This document shows positions 6,210 through 14,876 of a DNA stretch of 64,000 nt, in pieces. The notes under the pieces are model-generated. The model was not told the origin of the DNA. It made no database searches and was given only the letters and a program-made list of their open reading frames with translations. Position 1 is the first letter of the stretch; the number at the start of each line of letters is the position of its first letter. The DNA comes from Lichenicola sp965198655 (GTDB lineage Bacteria > Pseudomonadota > Alphaproteobacteria > Acetobacterales > Acetobacteraceae). The stretch spans positions 868,001 through 932,000 of the forward strand of contig OZ240668.1 in NCBI GenBank assembly GCA_965198655.1. The letters run 5' to 3'. Position numbers and translations under genes: made by a program.

Positions 6210-8456
6210 TCAAAGCCTGGCGGAGACGCTGAAGAACACCCCCCGGCCCGCGTTGACCCAGTACAGCGGTGCCCCGTTCCCGGCGGCGGCGCCGGCATAG
6301 CCGATCAGGCTGGTGTTGTTGAACAGGTTGGTGACCTGCACGCCGAGATCCAGGTGCCGACGACCCTGCTGCAACGGCAGCAGGTAATGCACCGCCGCGT
6401 CGGTCGTGTCGTAGGACTTGATCGGGAACTTGTCCACGAGGCCGGTGTCGAGCCCGTATTGCGGCCCGACATCCTTGATCAGGAGCGACGCGTCGAGCTT
6501 GTCGCCGACCAGCACGATTCCCTTGCGGTCGAACAGCACGCCGGCCACCGCGGTGCGTCGCGGCGCCTGCGCGACGGAGGCGCCGTTGTGGTAGGTGGCG
6601 TGGTTCAGGGACCCGTTGGCATAGAGCGCGAAGCCCAGCCCGACCTGCGCCGTCGCCTCCAGCTCGATCCCCTCGAACGTCGCGTTGCCCTGGTTGGTGT
6701 AGAGCGTGTTGGTGCCGATCACGCTGCTCGCGATGTAGTTCTGGTATTGCAGGTCGTAGAAATCGGCGTCGGCGCTCAGCCAGCCGTGCTGGTAGACGGT
6801 TCCGATCTGGTAGTTGTCGGTCGTGGACGGCTGCACGGTGTTGACGATCTGCGCATAGAACACGTTCAGCGGCGGCGTCAGGTAGCCCTTCGCCGCCTGT
6901 GCGAACACCGACAGGTGGGAGTTGATCTTGTAGTTGACGTCCACCGACGGCAGCGCCTTGTTGTAGGTCGCGTGGTCGTCCGCGGGTCCCTTCACGGTGC
7001 GCACCAGCGGGCCGTCGAGATATCGGGTGACGGAGCTGTACTTGACGCCCGCGGTGATGGTCAGACGCGGCAGCGGGTGCCAGGCGAACTCGACATAGGG
7101 TTGCGCCGTCGTCAGCCGGTCGAAATACAGATACTGGTAGATCGAGCCCCCGGGCTTGGTGGCGTAGGCCATCTGGTCGCGGGTCAGCACGATGTTGGTC
7201 TTGTAGAGGGTGTTGTCCTCGCTCTCGAACCAGAAGCCGGCGCGGCCCTGGCCGTAGGGCGTGTCCTGCGTCAGCCGCAGGATGTTGCCCCAGGCGCGGT
7301 AGTCGTTCTTGTACGCGGCCCCCGGCACGTCGTTGTCCAGCACCGTCGGCACGCCGTTGATGAAGTAGCTCTTGGTCGCGGTCGTCGTCAGGTTCGGCGT
7401 GCTCAGCGAGGTGTCGCTGGTCTGCACGCCGCGATGGTAGAACGCCGTGGTGTAGGGCTGGTCCGACACCGTCAGGCCGTGCGCGAAGCTGTGCTCGAGC
7501 TTGAGATACTCGAAGTCGGTGGTGTAGTTGTCGCGGTTGTAGGGACCATAGGCCTGGCTGCGCGGATCGTCGTTCAGCGAGAAGTTGCGCCCATACAGGT
7601 CGATCAGCGAGAGCGGGGTGCCGTACGGGGTGTCGGTCACCGCGTTGTCGAGGTTGACGGCGGCGGTGAGGACCGTGCGGTCGCCGATCGGCTGGATGTA
7701 TTTGAGGAACAGGTTGCGCCGCTCGTCCGAGGTGCCGGTCAGCGCCCCGCGGCTTTCGTTACGTTGCAGGTCCAGCACGATGCGGCCGCCGGACAGCCAG
7801 CCGCCGAACGGGTTGCCGAGCGTGCCGGTTTCCGCCTCGATGCCGTACAGCTTGGTGCCGAAGGTGCCGAACGTGGCGTAGGGGTTCAGGTCGGCGACGG
7901 CGGACGGGTCGTGCGAGTGGATCTCGACATCGCCGCCGAAGGTGGCGGAGCCGATCGTGGAGGCGGGACCGGGGCCGCGGTTCACGGTGATGGTGTCGAG
8001 GTCGTGCGCCACGAAGTAGGCGGCCGGCTGCGGCGAAAGGTTGCCGGGCGAGCCCGGGACCTGCACCCCGTCGAACAGCACGCTGAACTGGGTATATTGC
8101 AGGCCGCGTATGCTTTGGCCGAAATCCTGTTGCAGGCCAGGCCCGTTCGGGTCGATGTCCATGGCGCTTGGCGTCAGCCGGATGATGTCGTCGTAGTTCG
8201 AGGTTTGCGGCACGTTCTCGGCGATGAAGTGCGCCCCGATCGTCGAGGTCGGCTCCGTCTCGTCCAGGGACGCCGCCTGCGGCGCCTGCTGCGCGGCCGT
8301 GCCGGGAAACCCCTGCCCGGTCACCTGGATCGACTCGGCCGGTGCGCCGCTCTGGGCTGACGTGCTGCTCTGGGCCAGCGCCGGGAGCGGGATGACGAAC
8401 GGGAGCAGGATCGTTGCGGTTCGGTGCAATGCCAAACGATGGTTGCGAGTCCGCAT
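6210..8456 (-). CDS. TonB-dependent outer-membrane receptor (paralogue 1)
   Basis: A 748-residue outer-membrane transporter. A signal peptide ends near ALAQ (about residue 29). A TonB-box-like ESIQVTG follows, then the plug (GLQQDFGQSIRGLQYTQFSV, later TVNRGPGPASTIGSATFGG) and a 22-strand barrel ending in the aromatic FFSVSARL. It imports a ligand using TonB/ExbBD energy; the ligand is not shown by sequence. It is a close paralogue of the receptor at 16851-19064, with matching plug and C-terminal blocks (VGPQYGLDT, SLIGYAG). The ATG at 8456 is chosen over one five codons upstream because AGGA lies about 10 bases before it. Tandem GTCAG repeats sit just upstream, and a two-component system is transcribed in the same direction above it. 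Confidence 0.9.
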   Translation of the reverse strand: MRTRNHRLALHRTATILLPFVIPLPALAQSSTSAQSGAPAESIQVTGQGFPGTAAQQAPQAASLDETEPTSTIGAHFIAENVPQTSNYDDIIRLTPSAMDIDPNGPGLQQDFGQSIRGLQYTQFSVLFDGVQVPGSPGNLSPQPAAYFVAHDLDTITVNRGPGPASTIGSATFGGDVEIHSHDPSAVADLNPYATFGTFGTKLYGIEAETGTLGNPFGGWLSGGRIVLDLQRNESRGALTGTSDERRNLFLKYIQPIGDRTVLTAAVNLDNAVTDTPYGTPLSLIDLYGRNFSLNDDPRSQAYGPYNRDNYTTDFEYLKLEHSFAHGLTVSDQPYTTAFYHRGVQTSDTSLSTPNLTTTATKSYFINGVPTVLDNDVPGAAYKNDYRAWGNILRLTQDTPYGQGRAGFWFESEDNTLYKTNIVLTRDQMAYATKPGGSIYQYLYFDRLTTAQPYVEFAWHPLPRLTITAGVKYSSVTRYLDGPLVRTVKGPADDHATYNKALPSVDVNYKINSHLSVFAQAAKGYLTPPLNVFYAQIVNTVQPSTTDNYQIGTVYQHGWLSADADFYDLQYQNYIASSVIGTNTLYTNQGNATFEGIELEATAQVGLGFALYANGSLNHATYHNGASVAQAPRRTAVAGVLFDRKGIVLVGDKLDASLLIKDVGPQYGLDTGLVDKFPIKSYDTTDAAVHYLLPLQQGRRHLDLGVQVTNLFNNTSLIGYAGAAAGNGAPLYWVNAGRGVFFSVSARL

Positions 8457-8464
8457 GCCTGATC

Positions 8465-8480
8465 CTGACAAGAAGCTGAC
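8465..8480 (-). promoter_or_regulatory. Tandem GTCAG direct repeat (OmpR/PhoB-type box), receptor 1
   Basis: On the minus strand GTCAGCTTCTTGTCAG: two GTCAG half-sites 11 bp apart, the spacing used by OmpR/PhoB-family regulators. The same arrangement lies upstream of the phosphoesterase and of receptor 2. It ends only 8 bases before the chosen ATG, so it would overlap the ribosome site or block transcription unless the true start is further in. Confidence 0.5.
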
Positions 8481-8577
8481 CGCGACGTTCTAGAGGTTGG
8501 ACAGGACGAGTCTCGTGACGTTCCGATGACTCCGATCTTGAGACCCGAGGGTCCGTTCGAGAGTTCCGATGGACGGC

Positions 8578-8697
8578 GAAGGCCAGGGGCGTTGCCCCTG
8601 GACCCCATGAAGGGCAAAGCCCTTCAAACCCGATTCTTGAAGTAAAGGGGTCTGGGGCCTCCGGCCCCGGCGGGTCCAGGGCAGAGCCCTGGCCTTC
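8578..8697. repeat. Palindromic intergenic element, copy C
   Basis: A 120-bp element with inverted ends GAAGGCCAGGGG and CCCTGGCCTTC. Internal palindromes are AAGGGCAAAGCCCTT and GGGGCCTCCGGCCCC. It fills the gap between the kinase stop and receptor 1. It shares its ends with the two longer copies at 36.9 and 58.3 kb, but its centre differs. Confidence 0.7.
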
Positions 8698-8702
8698 GCA
8701 GG

Positions 8703-9767
8703 TCAGGACTGCCGTTCCGGCACGCGCGGCGCCCCCGGCAACGAAACCCGGACCACGCAGCGCGGTCCGGGAACGAACCCGACCGTTCCACCGTGCCGCC
8801 GGACCACTTCCCGCACGATCGCCAGTCCCAGCCCGCTGCCGGTCTCGGCCTGCCGCCCCTTGCGGAACCGCTCGAACATGCTGTGGCGCAGCTCCGGCGC
8901 CACGCCTGCCCCCTCGTCGGCGATGTCGAGCTGGGCGACGCTGCCGCAGGTGCCAAGGACCGTGCAGCCATGCAGGTCGATCCGCCCGGCGCCGTGCCGC
9001 AGCGCGTTCTCGATCAGGTTGCGCACCATGTCCTGCAGGTCGCCGGCGTCGCCATGCACGGCGAGGCTGTCCGGCAGCTCCACGACCAGCTCGCGCTCCG
9101 CCGCTTCGACGAGCGGCACCATCTGCGCCGCCGCCTGCCGGACGATGCGGCAAAGGTTCAACGGCATCGCGTCCGTGATGGCACCCGTCCCGGCATCCTG
9201 CTTGCGCGCGAGGTCGAGCAGCCTGTCGATCAGGCGGCTCATGGTGGCGATGTCGCGGTCGAGTGCCGGCCAGTCCACCGGGGCATTGTCGTGCCGGATC
9301 CGCTGCAGGCGAAGGCTGAGGGTGGCGAGCGGCGTGCGGAGCTCGTGCGCGGCGTTCATGGTGAAGCGCCGTTCCACCTGGTAGGCGGTGGCAAGCCGGT
9401 CCAGCGCCGCGTTCATCGCGTCGACCAGCGGGGACAGCTCGTCCGGCAGGCCGGTCGTGCCGATGCGGCTGTCCGGATTGCCCGGACCCACGCGCGCCGC
9501 CTCGGCGGACGCTCGGGTCAGCGGACGCAGGCTCCATCGGCAGACGACCCCGATCAGGAGCAGGATCAGGCCGCCGAACGGCAGCAGCACCGCCAGGTCC
9601 TGCCAGGGTTCCGGCAGCTCGTCGCCCAGCAGCAGCCGGCCGAGCCGGCCGCCCGGCCCGTGATCCTGCTCCAGCTCGTGCAGCGCCGCCACCACGGCGA
9701 GGCCGCCGCACAGGATCAGCCCCATCGACCCGGTGAGCCGGCCGCGCAGGCTATGTCCCAGCCTCAT
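8703..9767 (-). CDS. Two-component sensor histidine kinase
   Basis: A 354-residue inner-membrane kinase with two membrane segments (about 12-30 and 58-77) and a periplasmic loop of only about 27 residues. A HAMP-like linker leads to the H-box NAAHELRTPLATL with His131. The catalytic domain has the N-box NLIENALRHG, DEGAGVAPE and GSGLGLAIV. The short loop resembles QseC/PmrB-type kinases that sense within or near the membrane. Its ATG overlaps the regulator stop (ATGA). The pair is transcribed towards receptor 1, which it may control. The signal is not deducible. Confidence 0.92.
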   Translation of the reverse strand: MRLGHSLRGRLTGSMGLILCGGLAVVAALHELEQDHGPGGRLGRLLLGDELPEPWQDLAVLLPFGGLILLLIGVVCRWSLRPLTRASAEAARVGPGNPDSRIGTTGLPDELSPLVDAMNAALDRLATAYQVERRFTMNAAHELRTPLATLSLRLQRIRHDNAPVDWPALDRDIATMSRLIDRLLDLARKQDAGTGAITDAMPLNLCRIVRQAAAQMVPLVEAAERELVVELPDSLAVHGDAGDLQDMVRNLIENALRHGAGRIDLHGCTVLGTCGSVAQLDIADEGAGVAPELRHSMFERFRKGRQAETGSGLGLAIVREVVRRHGGTVGFVPGPRCVVRVSLPGAPRVPERQS

Positions 9768-10453
9768 GCGGTGGACCGGGACGACAGCGCCAGCCGGTAG
9801 CCGATGCCGCGAACCGTCTCGATCGCGACCAGGGAGCCGGCCAGGCCCAGGCGTCGGCGCAGGCGCGACACCGCGGCCTCCAACGCGTTGCCGGTGAAGG
9901 CGTCGTCGAAGCCGTAGAGCCGGTCCGCGAGCACGTCGCGCACCAGGGTGTGGCCGGCGCCGCGGATCAGCTCCTCCAGCAGCGTGATCTCGCGACGGGT
10001 CAGCGCCAGGATCGCGTCGCCGGCCCGGGCCTCCCGCGACGACGGGTCGAAACACAGGTCGCCGTAACGCAGCAGGGGATCCGCGCGTCGCTCGGTGCGT
10101 CGGATGATAGAGCGGAGCCGCGCATCGAGCTCGAGCATGTCGAACGGCTTGAGCAGGTAGTCGTCCGCGCCGGCGTCGAGACCCTCGACCCGATCGCCGA
10201 TCGACTGCCGCGCCGTCAGCACCAGGATCGGAACCGTCGCCGCGGCGCCGGCCCGCATCTGCCTGAGCACCTCCATGCCGTCCAGATCGGGCAGCCCGAG
10301 ATCGAGGATCACGACGTCGTAGGCGACCGCCGCGACCGCGGCCAGCGCGTCCCCGCCGCGCGACACCGCGTCCGCCGCGAAGCCCGCCTGACGCAGGTGA
10401 CACTGCAGCATCTCCCGCAGCTCGTCGTGGTCCTCGGCCAACAGCACGCGCAT
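9764..10453 (-). CDS. OmpR-family response regulator
   Basis: A 229-residue regulator. The receiver domain (1-115) has the acidic pocket AEDHD, phospho-acceptor Asp51 in ILDLGLPDLDG, LTAR and LLKPFD. A winged-helix DNA-binding domain (about 130-225) ends ETVRGIGYRLA, typical of the OmpR/PhoB class (QseB/PmrA-like). It is coupled to the kinase. The tandem GTCAG repeats with 11-bp spacing upstream of three nearby genes are the kind of site this class binds, making it the first candidate for their regulator; a PhoB encoded elsewhere is the alternative. Confidence 0.93.
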   Translation of the reverse strand: MRVLLAEDHDELREMLQCHLRQAGFAADAVSRGGDALAAVAAVAYDVVILDLGLPDLDGMEVLRQMRAGAAATVPILVLTARQSIGDRVEGLDAGADDYLLKPFDMLELDARLRSIIRRTERRADPLLRYGDLCFDPSSREARAGDAILALTRREITLLEELIRGAGHTLVRDVLADRLYGFDDAFTGNALEAAVSRLRRRLGLAGSLVAIETVRGIGYRLALSSRSTA

Positions 10454-10745
10454 CGATAGATAAGTCTCGTCTCGCTGTGTCGCAGGCCGATGGGGTGCGG
10501 GGCCGTCAGGCCCGGAGCACGCCGCGAGCTTATCGACTTCACCACCGAGCGACGACTATCGTTTCGTGACGAGTTCCGCCGCCCGGTCGGCGACGCGCGG
10601 CGTTGCGCCGGCCCGACCCCGGCCCCATCTCGCCGGCACGCCGCCATGTCCGGATCGCGTCGACAACAACCGAGGCGCTGGCTCGCCGACCACCCGGCGG
10701 CATCGCTACCGGGCGACGACCCGCTGCCAACCCCCGAGGAGCCCG

Positions 10746-11510
10746 ATGAGCTGGTTCGATGCTCCGGCCACCTATGCCGCCTTCGTCGGCACCTTCGTGG
10801 AGTTCCTCGAGGCGCTGACGATCGTGCTGGCGGTCGGAACGACCAGGGGCTGGCGCGACGCGCTGGGCGGGGCGATCCTGGCCATCGGCGTCCTGCTCCT
10901 GGTGCTGATCGCGGTCGGCGGCGAGATGACCCGCATGCCGCTGCAACCGTTGCAGGCAGCACTTGGCGGCCTGACCCTCCTGTTCGGCATGCGCTGGCTC
11001 CGGAAGGCGATGCTGCGTGCCGCCGGGGTGATCGCGTTGCGCGACGAGCTTGGCGTCTACCGCAGGCAGCGCGATCGTCTCGCCTCGATCGGCACGCGCC
11101 GTCGCGGCTGGGACCGGGAAGCGGTGGCAACCACGTTCCGCGTCACGCTGATCGAGGGCATGGAGGCGATCTTCATCGTGCTGGCGATCGCCGCCGCCAC
11201 GCCGCGCAACGGCATCGCCTTCGCGGCGGCCGGTTCGGCGGCGGCCCTGCTCTCGATCTGCCTGCTCGGGTTCCTGTTGCGCCGGCCGATCGCCCTGATC
11301 CCGGACAACGCCCTCAAGCTCGGCGTCGGCATCTGCCTGTGCGGCCTCGGAACGTTGTGGTTGGGCGAAGGAGAAGCGCTGCCTTGGCCTGGGGGTGACT
11401 GGTCGCTGCCTGCCCTGCTCGCGGGATATGCCGTGGTCGCCGCCGCCGGGATCGGCTTGTGCCGCCGAACCGTGCGAGGGGCGGGTCAGCCGACGACGAG
11501 GGCCGGATGA
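10746..11510 (+). CDS. FTR1-like multi-pass membrane protein (COG4280 type)
   Basis: A 254-residue polytopic membrane protein with about seven hydrophobic segments. Two acidic motifs lie in membrane helices, VEFLEALTIVLA near the N-terminus and IEGMEAIFIVLA near residue 140. They match the duplicated E-x-x-E elements of FTR1-type iron permeases, so transport of iron or another divalent cation is a reasonable inference. The family with this architecture is otherwise uncharacterised. The ATG at 10746 starts just before the first membrane helix; a long in-frame upstream extension lacks coding character. It is divergent from the two-component genes and coupled to the small membrane gene after it. 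Confidence 0.75.
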   Translation: MSWFDAPATYAAFVGTFVEFLEALTIVLAVGTTRGWRDALGGAILAIGVLLLVLIAVGGEMTRMPLQPLQAALGGLTLLFGMRWLRKAMLRAAGVIALRDELGVYRRQRDRLASIGTRRRGWDREAVATTFRVTLIEGMEAIFIVLAIAAATPRNGIAFAAAGSAAALLSICLLGFLLRRPIALIPDNALKLGVGICLCGLGTLWLGEGEALPWPGGDWSLPALLAGYAVVAAAGIGLCRRTVRGAGQPTTRAG

Positions 11511-11788
11511 GTGTCCAGACGGCGTGGTGGCCGTTGCGCAAGGCATACCGGCTGTTCTTCGACGACTGGCGCTTGTCGCTGCCCGTCGTGATCTGGCTGG
11601 CCTGCTCGCTCGCGTTTCCGCGCCTCGGCTTGGGTGCCGCGTGGCGCGCGATCCTGTTGTTCGTCGGTTTCGCCGCGATCCTGCTCGGTGCAAGCCTGGT
11701 GGCCGCGTGGGACGCTCGCACGCGGCGAGATCCGACCCCTGCTGCTGGTCGGCCTAACCCCATCGCCCGGTCTCGCCAGTCTCGATAA
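11507..11788 (+). CDS. Small membrane protein coupled to the FTR1-like permease
   Basis: A 93-residue protein whose ATG overlaps the permease stop (ATGA), which strongly supports translation. It has two hydrophobic segments, about 25-40 (LSLPVVIWLACSLAFP) and 46-66 (WRAILLFVGFAAILLGASLV), and a basic tail. No family recognised. Its coupling suggests it assembles with or assists the permease. Confidence 0.6.
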   Translation: MSVQTAWWPLRKAYRLFFDDWRLSLPVVIWLACSLAFPRLGLGAAWRAILLFVGFAAILLGASLVAAWDARTRRDPTPAAGRPNPIARSRQSR

Positions 11789-11893
11789 ACCCCGCAATCG
11801 GGCGGCGTCGTGGCCGCCTTGCGAGGGCCGCAGGTGGGGCGATGGTGTCGCCATCACCTGCGGTGACGTTCGTTCCAGTGTTGCTGGCTCCGA

Positions 11894-14674
11894 TCAGTCG
11901 TCGTCGCTCGCCTTCACGACGTGGTGGAACGCCGCCGGGGACAGCATGGACTTGTCGCCCGGATAAACGCGATGCCATCCGGTCGCCGAATACCAGATCA
12001 GGTGGTTGAGGAAGCGCTCGTCGACGATGTCGGCCTTGGTCATGTTCGGCCGCATGATCCGGTCCGAGGCCAGCCGCCAGGCATTCTCGAACGGGCTCAT
12101 CTTGTGGGTGTTCAACGTGTAGTTCGGCCCGCCGGTCCCCGGGATCGGCACGTTCCCCGGTCCGATGTTCAGCGGCGTGTTGGCCGGAACATGGGTGAAC
12201 GGGGTCAGGTCGGGCGTGTTCCGGAAGGCGTCGAACATCGGCGAGGCAACGCGGTCGAACTGGGTCAGGGGCTGCACGCCGAGGATGTTCTCGATCGTGC
12301 GTTCCATGTTCACCACTGTGTAGGTGGTGTCGATGACCTTGCCGACGCCCGAAGCCTGCGGGGCGGCGGCATACGGGCTGATGACGTAGGCCGGCTCGCG
12401 GTGGCCATCCACGTGATCCACGCCGTCCTGGGAGTCGTCCTCGGTGACGAAGATCGCCGAGCTCGACCAGACCTTGCTGTGGCTGATCGCCTCGACCAAG
12501 CGTCCCAGCGCCAGGTCGTTGTCGGCCTCGTAGTTGTTGGGCAGCGGGTTGCCGTCGGTGGTGCCGTTGGTGTGGTCGTCCGGCAGCCAGATCACCGTCA
12601 GGTTCGGCACCTTGTCGGCGGCGTCCTGCGCGGCCAGCATCGGCAGGTAGTAGTCCATCCGGTACTGGTCGGGAATGCCGAGGTTGAAGGACGGATAGTG
12701 CGGGTCGAGCAGCGCGTTGACCGCCGGGATCTGCGAATGCTCGGAGTCGGAGTTCGGCGGGACGACGTTGGCGCCGGCCTTGCCGCCGCTCTCGTTGTAC
12801 AGCGACGTGTTGTAGAAGTCGGCCCAGGTGTAGGGCTTGCCCGTGGCCGGGTTGTTGGCCACCACCGAAGCGTCGCTCCACTCGCCGTAGATCTTGACGT
12901 TCAGGCCCTTCTTGACCGCGTTGGTCCAGATGTAGCCCTTGCTGGTGAAGGTCAGGGCGTCGTCGTCGTTGCCGCCGGGATAGGAGCGGATCCAGTCCGG
13001 CGACAGGATGTCGTTGGAGTAGAACGAGCCCGCCTCGATGGTCCAGGGATGGCCGTCCGCCGACTGGCGGCTCGGCGCGTAAAGGTTGTCGATCAACGGG
13101 AAGCGCTGGATCAGGTTGTGCTGGTTCGGCACGTTGCCCGCGAACACGGCGAGGGACACGTCGCCAGCACCCTGCGCCACGTCGCCCAGCATCTGGTCGT
13201 AGGTCCGGTTCTCCTTTATGATGTACCAGACGTGCTTGATCAGCGACGGCTCGCCGATATGCGCCGGTATGGCGACGGGTGCCGCGTTCGGATCGGCATC
13301 AGACTCGGCGACCTTGGCGTTGGCGGACAGCCAATGGTTGTTCCGCACCACCTTCGCGGTGTCCTCGATCAGGGCGTTGTCGCCGGGGATCTTGATCAGG
13401 CTGACGGTGCCGGTGTCCTGGTGCGTGTTGAACGCCTCGACGCCGTGGGCGGTGCCGACCGACCCTTGCGCGCCCAGGCCCTTGTCGTCGGCGACGACGA
13501 GGCGGCCGGTCGACGGGTCGTAGGCGATGGAGGTCGGGAAGTAGAGGGTCGGGATGTAGCCGACCACGGCCTGGTCGTTCGGCCTGGTCAGGTCGACCAC
13601 GGCGATGGCGTTCGATTGGCCCAGCGTCACGTAGAGCCTGTTGTCGACCACCGCCACGTCGTCGGCGCCGGCGCCGAACGCGCCGTTGGGAAGCGGCACG
13701 CCGACTGGGATGGTCCGCGTGACCTTGTTGGTCTTGGTGCTGATCACCGAGATGGTGTCGCTGTAGGCGTTGGCCACGTAGACGAAGCCGTTCGCCTGCG
13801 CCATGCCGGCCGGGCGCAGGCCGACCTCGATGCTGGCGGCGAGGTGGCCGCTGGCGTTGATCACCGACACCGTGCCCGTGGTCGCAGCACCCGTGGTCCG
13901 GTCGGCGACCATCGGCGTTCCGTCGGACAGGGTGGTGAAGTCGGACGCGGTCGCCGGGCGGCCGCCTTCGTTGGCCACATAGGCGTAGTTGCCGGCGACG
14001 ATCACGTGGTTGGGAGCATTGCCGACCGGGATCTGCGCGATCAGCGAGCCGGTGCTCAGGTTGATGACGCCGAGCGCGTTGCTGGCGCTCAGCGCCACCA
14101 GGCCCTCGGTGTCGTCGACCAGGGCGATGCCGCCGGGATCGGCGGTGCCGGGGGTGTAGAGGTTGGGGTTGTTCGGGGCCGGGATCGGGATCACGGCGGC
14201 CGGCGTCAGCTCGCCGTTGATCGGGCTGACGTTCGCCACCTGGACCTGGCTGTCATCCTGGCTGAACAGCAGCTTGGAGCCGTCCGGCGTGTAGGCGATG
14301 CCGGCGAAGGAGCCGGTCGGGTTGTCCTTGTAGGTGGACCCGCTGACGCTGACCGGCACGTAGCGTTGCAGCACCGCGCCGGTCCTGATGTCGAACACGA
14401 TCACCGCCTCCGCCGCGCTCATCAGCAGCACGGCGCCGGTATGGGTCTTGCTGTTCGGGTTGATCGCGACCGCCTTGGCGCGGACCGGGGAGCCGAGCTG
14501 CACCGTGATGCCGGCCGGCGTCAGGAGCTGGTTGTCGGATGCCACCACCGACCCGTCCAGTTGGGGCCCGACGGTGCGGGTCTGGGTGTCGGCCGCAGTC
14601 GCGCAACCCGGTGCGGCAAGCACCATCGCCAGCACGCTCGCAAGCGAGCGGTTTGCATACGCTGTTCGCACCAT
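11894..14674 (-). CDS. YncE-like beta-propeller fused to phosphoesterase (alkaline phosphatase/phospholipase C superfamily)
   Basis: A 926-residue exported protein. The signal peptide is at residues 1-30 (LASVLAMVLAAPGCATAAD; Cys could be a weak lipobox, otherwise cleaved after ATA). Residues about 40-470 form a YVTN/YncE seven-bladed propeller with repeats such as GFVYVANAYSDTISVI and NYAYVANEGG. Residues about 490-900 are a phosphoesterase domain with HVWYIIKENRTYDQMLGD, VIWLPDDHTNG and IFVTEDDSQDGVDHVDGHR, which carry the likely metal and substrate ligands. The start is fixed by AAGGAG five bases before ATG 14674. It probably hydrolyses phosphate esters in the periplasm. In E. coli yncE neighbours the TonB receptor yncD, a parallel to this setting. 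A tandem GTCAG box lies 124 bp upstream. Confidence 0.87.
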   Translation of the reverse strand: MVRTAYANRSLASVLAMVLAAPGCATAADTQTRTVGPQLDGSVVASDNQLLTPAGITVQLGSPVRAKAVAINPNSKTHTGAVLLMSAAEAVIVFDIRTGAVLQRYVPVSVSGSTYKDNPTGSFAGIAYTPDGSKLLFSQDDSQVQVANVSPINGELTPAAVIPIPAPNNPNLYTPGTADPGGIALVDDTEGLVALSASNALGVINLSTGSLIAQIPVGNAPNHVIVAGNYAYVANEGGRPATASDFTTLSDGTPMVADRTTGAATTGTVSVINASGHLAASIEVGLRPAGMAQANGFVYVANAYSDTISVISTKTNKVTRTIPVGVPLPNGAFGAGADDVAVVDNRLYVTLGQSNAIAVVDLTRPNDQAVVGYIPTLYFPTSIAYDPSTGRLVVADDKGLGAQGSVGTAHGVEAFNTHQDTGTVSLIKIPGDNALIEDTAKVVRNNHWLSANAKVAESDADPNAAPVAIPAHIGEPSLIKHVWYIIKENRTYDQMLGDVAQGAGDVSLAVFAGNVPNQHNLIQRFPLIDNLYAPSRQSADGHPWTIEAGSFYSNDILSPDWIRSYPGGNDDDALTFTSKGYIWTNAVKKGLNVKIYGEWSDASVVANNPATGKPYTWADFYNTSLYNESGGKAGANVVPPNSDSEHSQIPAVNALLDPHYPSFNLGIPDQYRMDYYLPMLAAQDAADKVPNLTVIWLPDDHTNGTTDGNPLPNNYEADNDLALGRLVEAISHSKVWSSSAIFVTEDDSQDGVDHVDGHREPAYVISPYAAAPQASGVGKVIDTTYTVVNMERTIENILGVQPLTQFDRVASPMFDAFRNTPDLTPFTHVPANTPLNIGPGNVPIPGTGGPNYTLNTHKMSPFENAWRLASDRIMRPNMTKADIVDERFLNHLIWYSATGWHRVYPGDKSMLSPAAFHHVVKASDDD

Positions 14675-14797
14675 GAACTCCTTGGGTTCTGCCGCATCCA
14701 CCGCCTGCTGCGCCTGCATGGCGCGCGTCGCGGGGGGATATCCGGCCGCCGGCGTCGATCCATCACCGCCGGCGCGGCAGCTTCCTAGACCCGGCGC

Positions 14798-14813
14798 CTG
14801 ACGCCTTCCTGAC
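14798..14813 (-). promoter_or_regulatory. Tandem GTCAG direct repeat, phosphoesterase promoter
   Basis: On the minus strand GTCAGGAAGGCGTCAG, preceded by CT: two half-sites 11 bp apart, first half CTGTCAG close to the PhoB half-site CTGTCAT. It is oriented with the phosphoesterase gene and lies 124 bp before its start, within the region shared with the divergent sulfotransferase gene. Confidence 0.55.
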
Positions 14814-14876
14814 AGCAGGGCCGGATGTTCATGAACAAATCATGTCAACGGCCGGCGGTTGGCGCATCATACGGAG

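Noticed and set aside
11921..14788. A 955-codon open frame on the plus strand
   Set aside because: It is opposite the phosphoesterase gene, has the His/Arg/Val/Gly-rich composition of an antisense frame in GC-rich DNA and contains no domain. The same applies to long plus-strand frames at 5952-8360 and 37228-40047 and minus-strand frames at 30233-32995 and 33307-36078.
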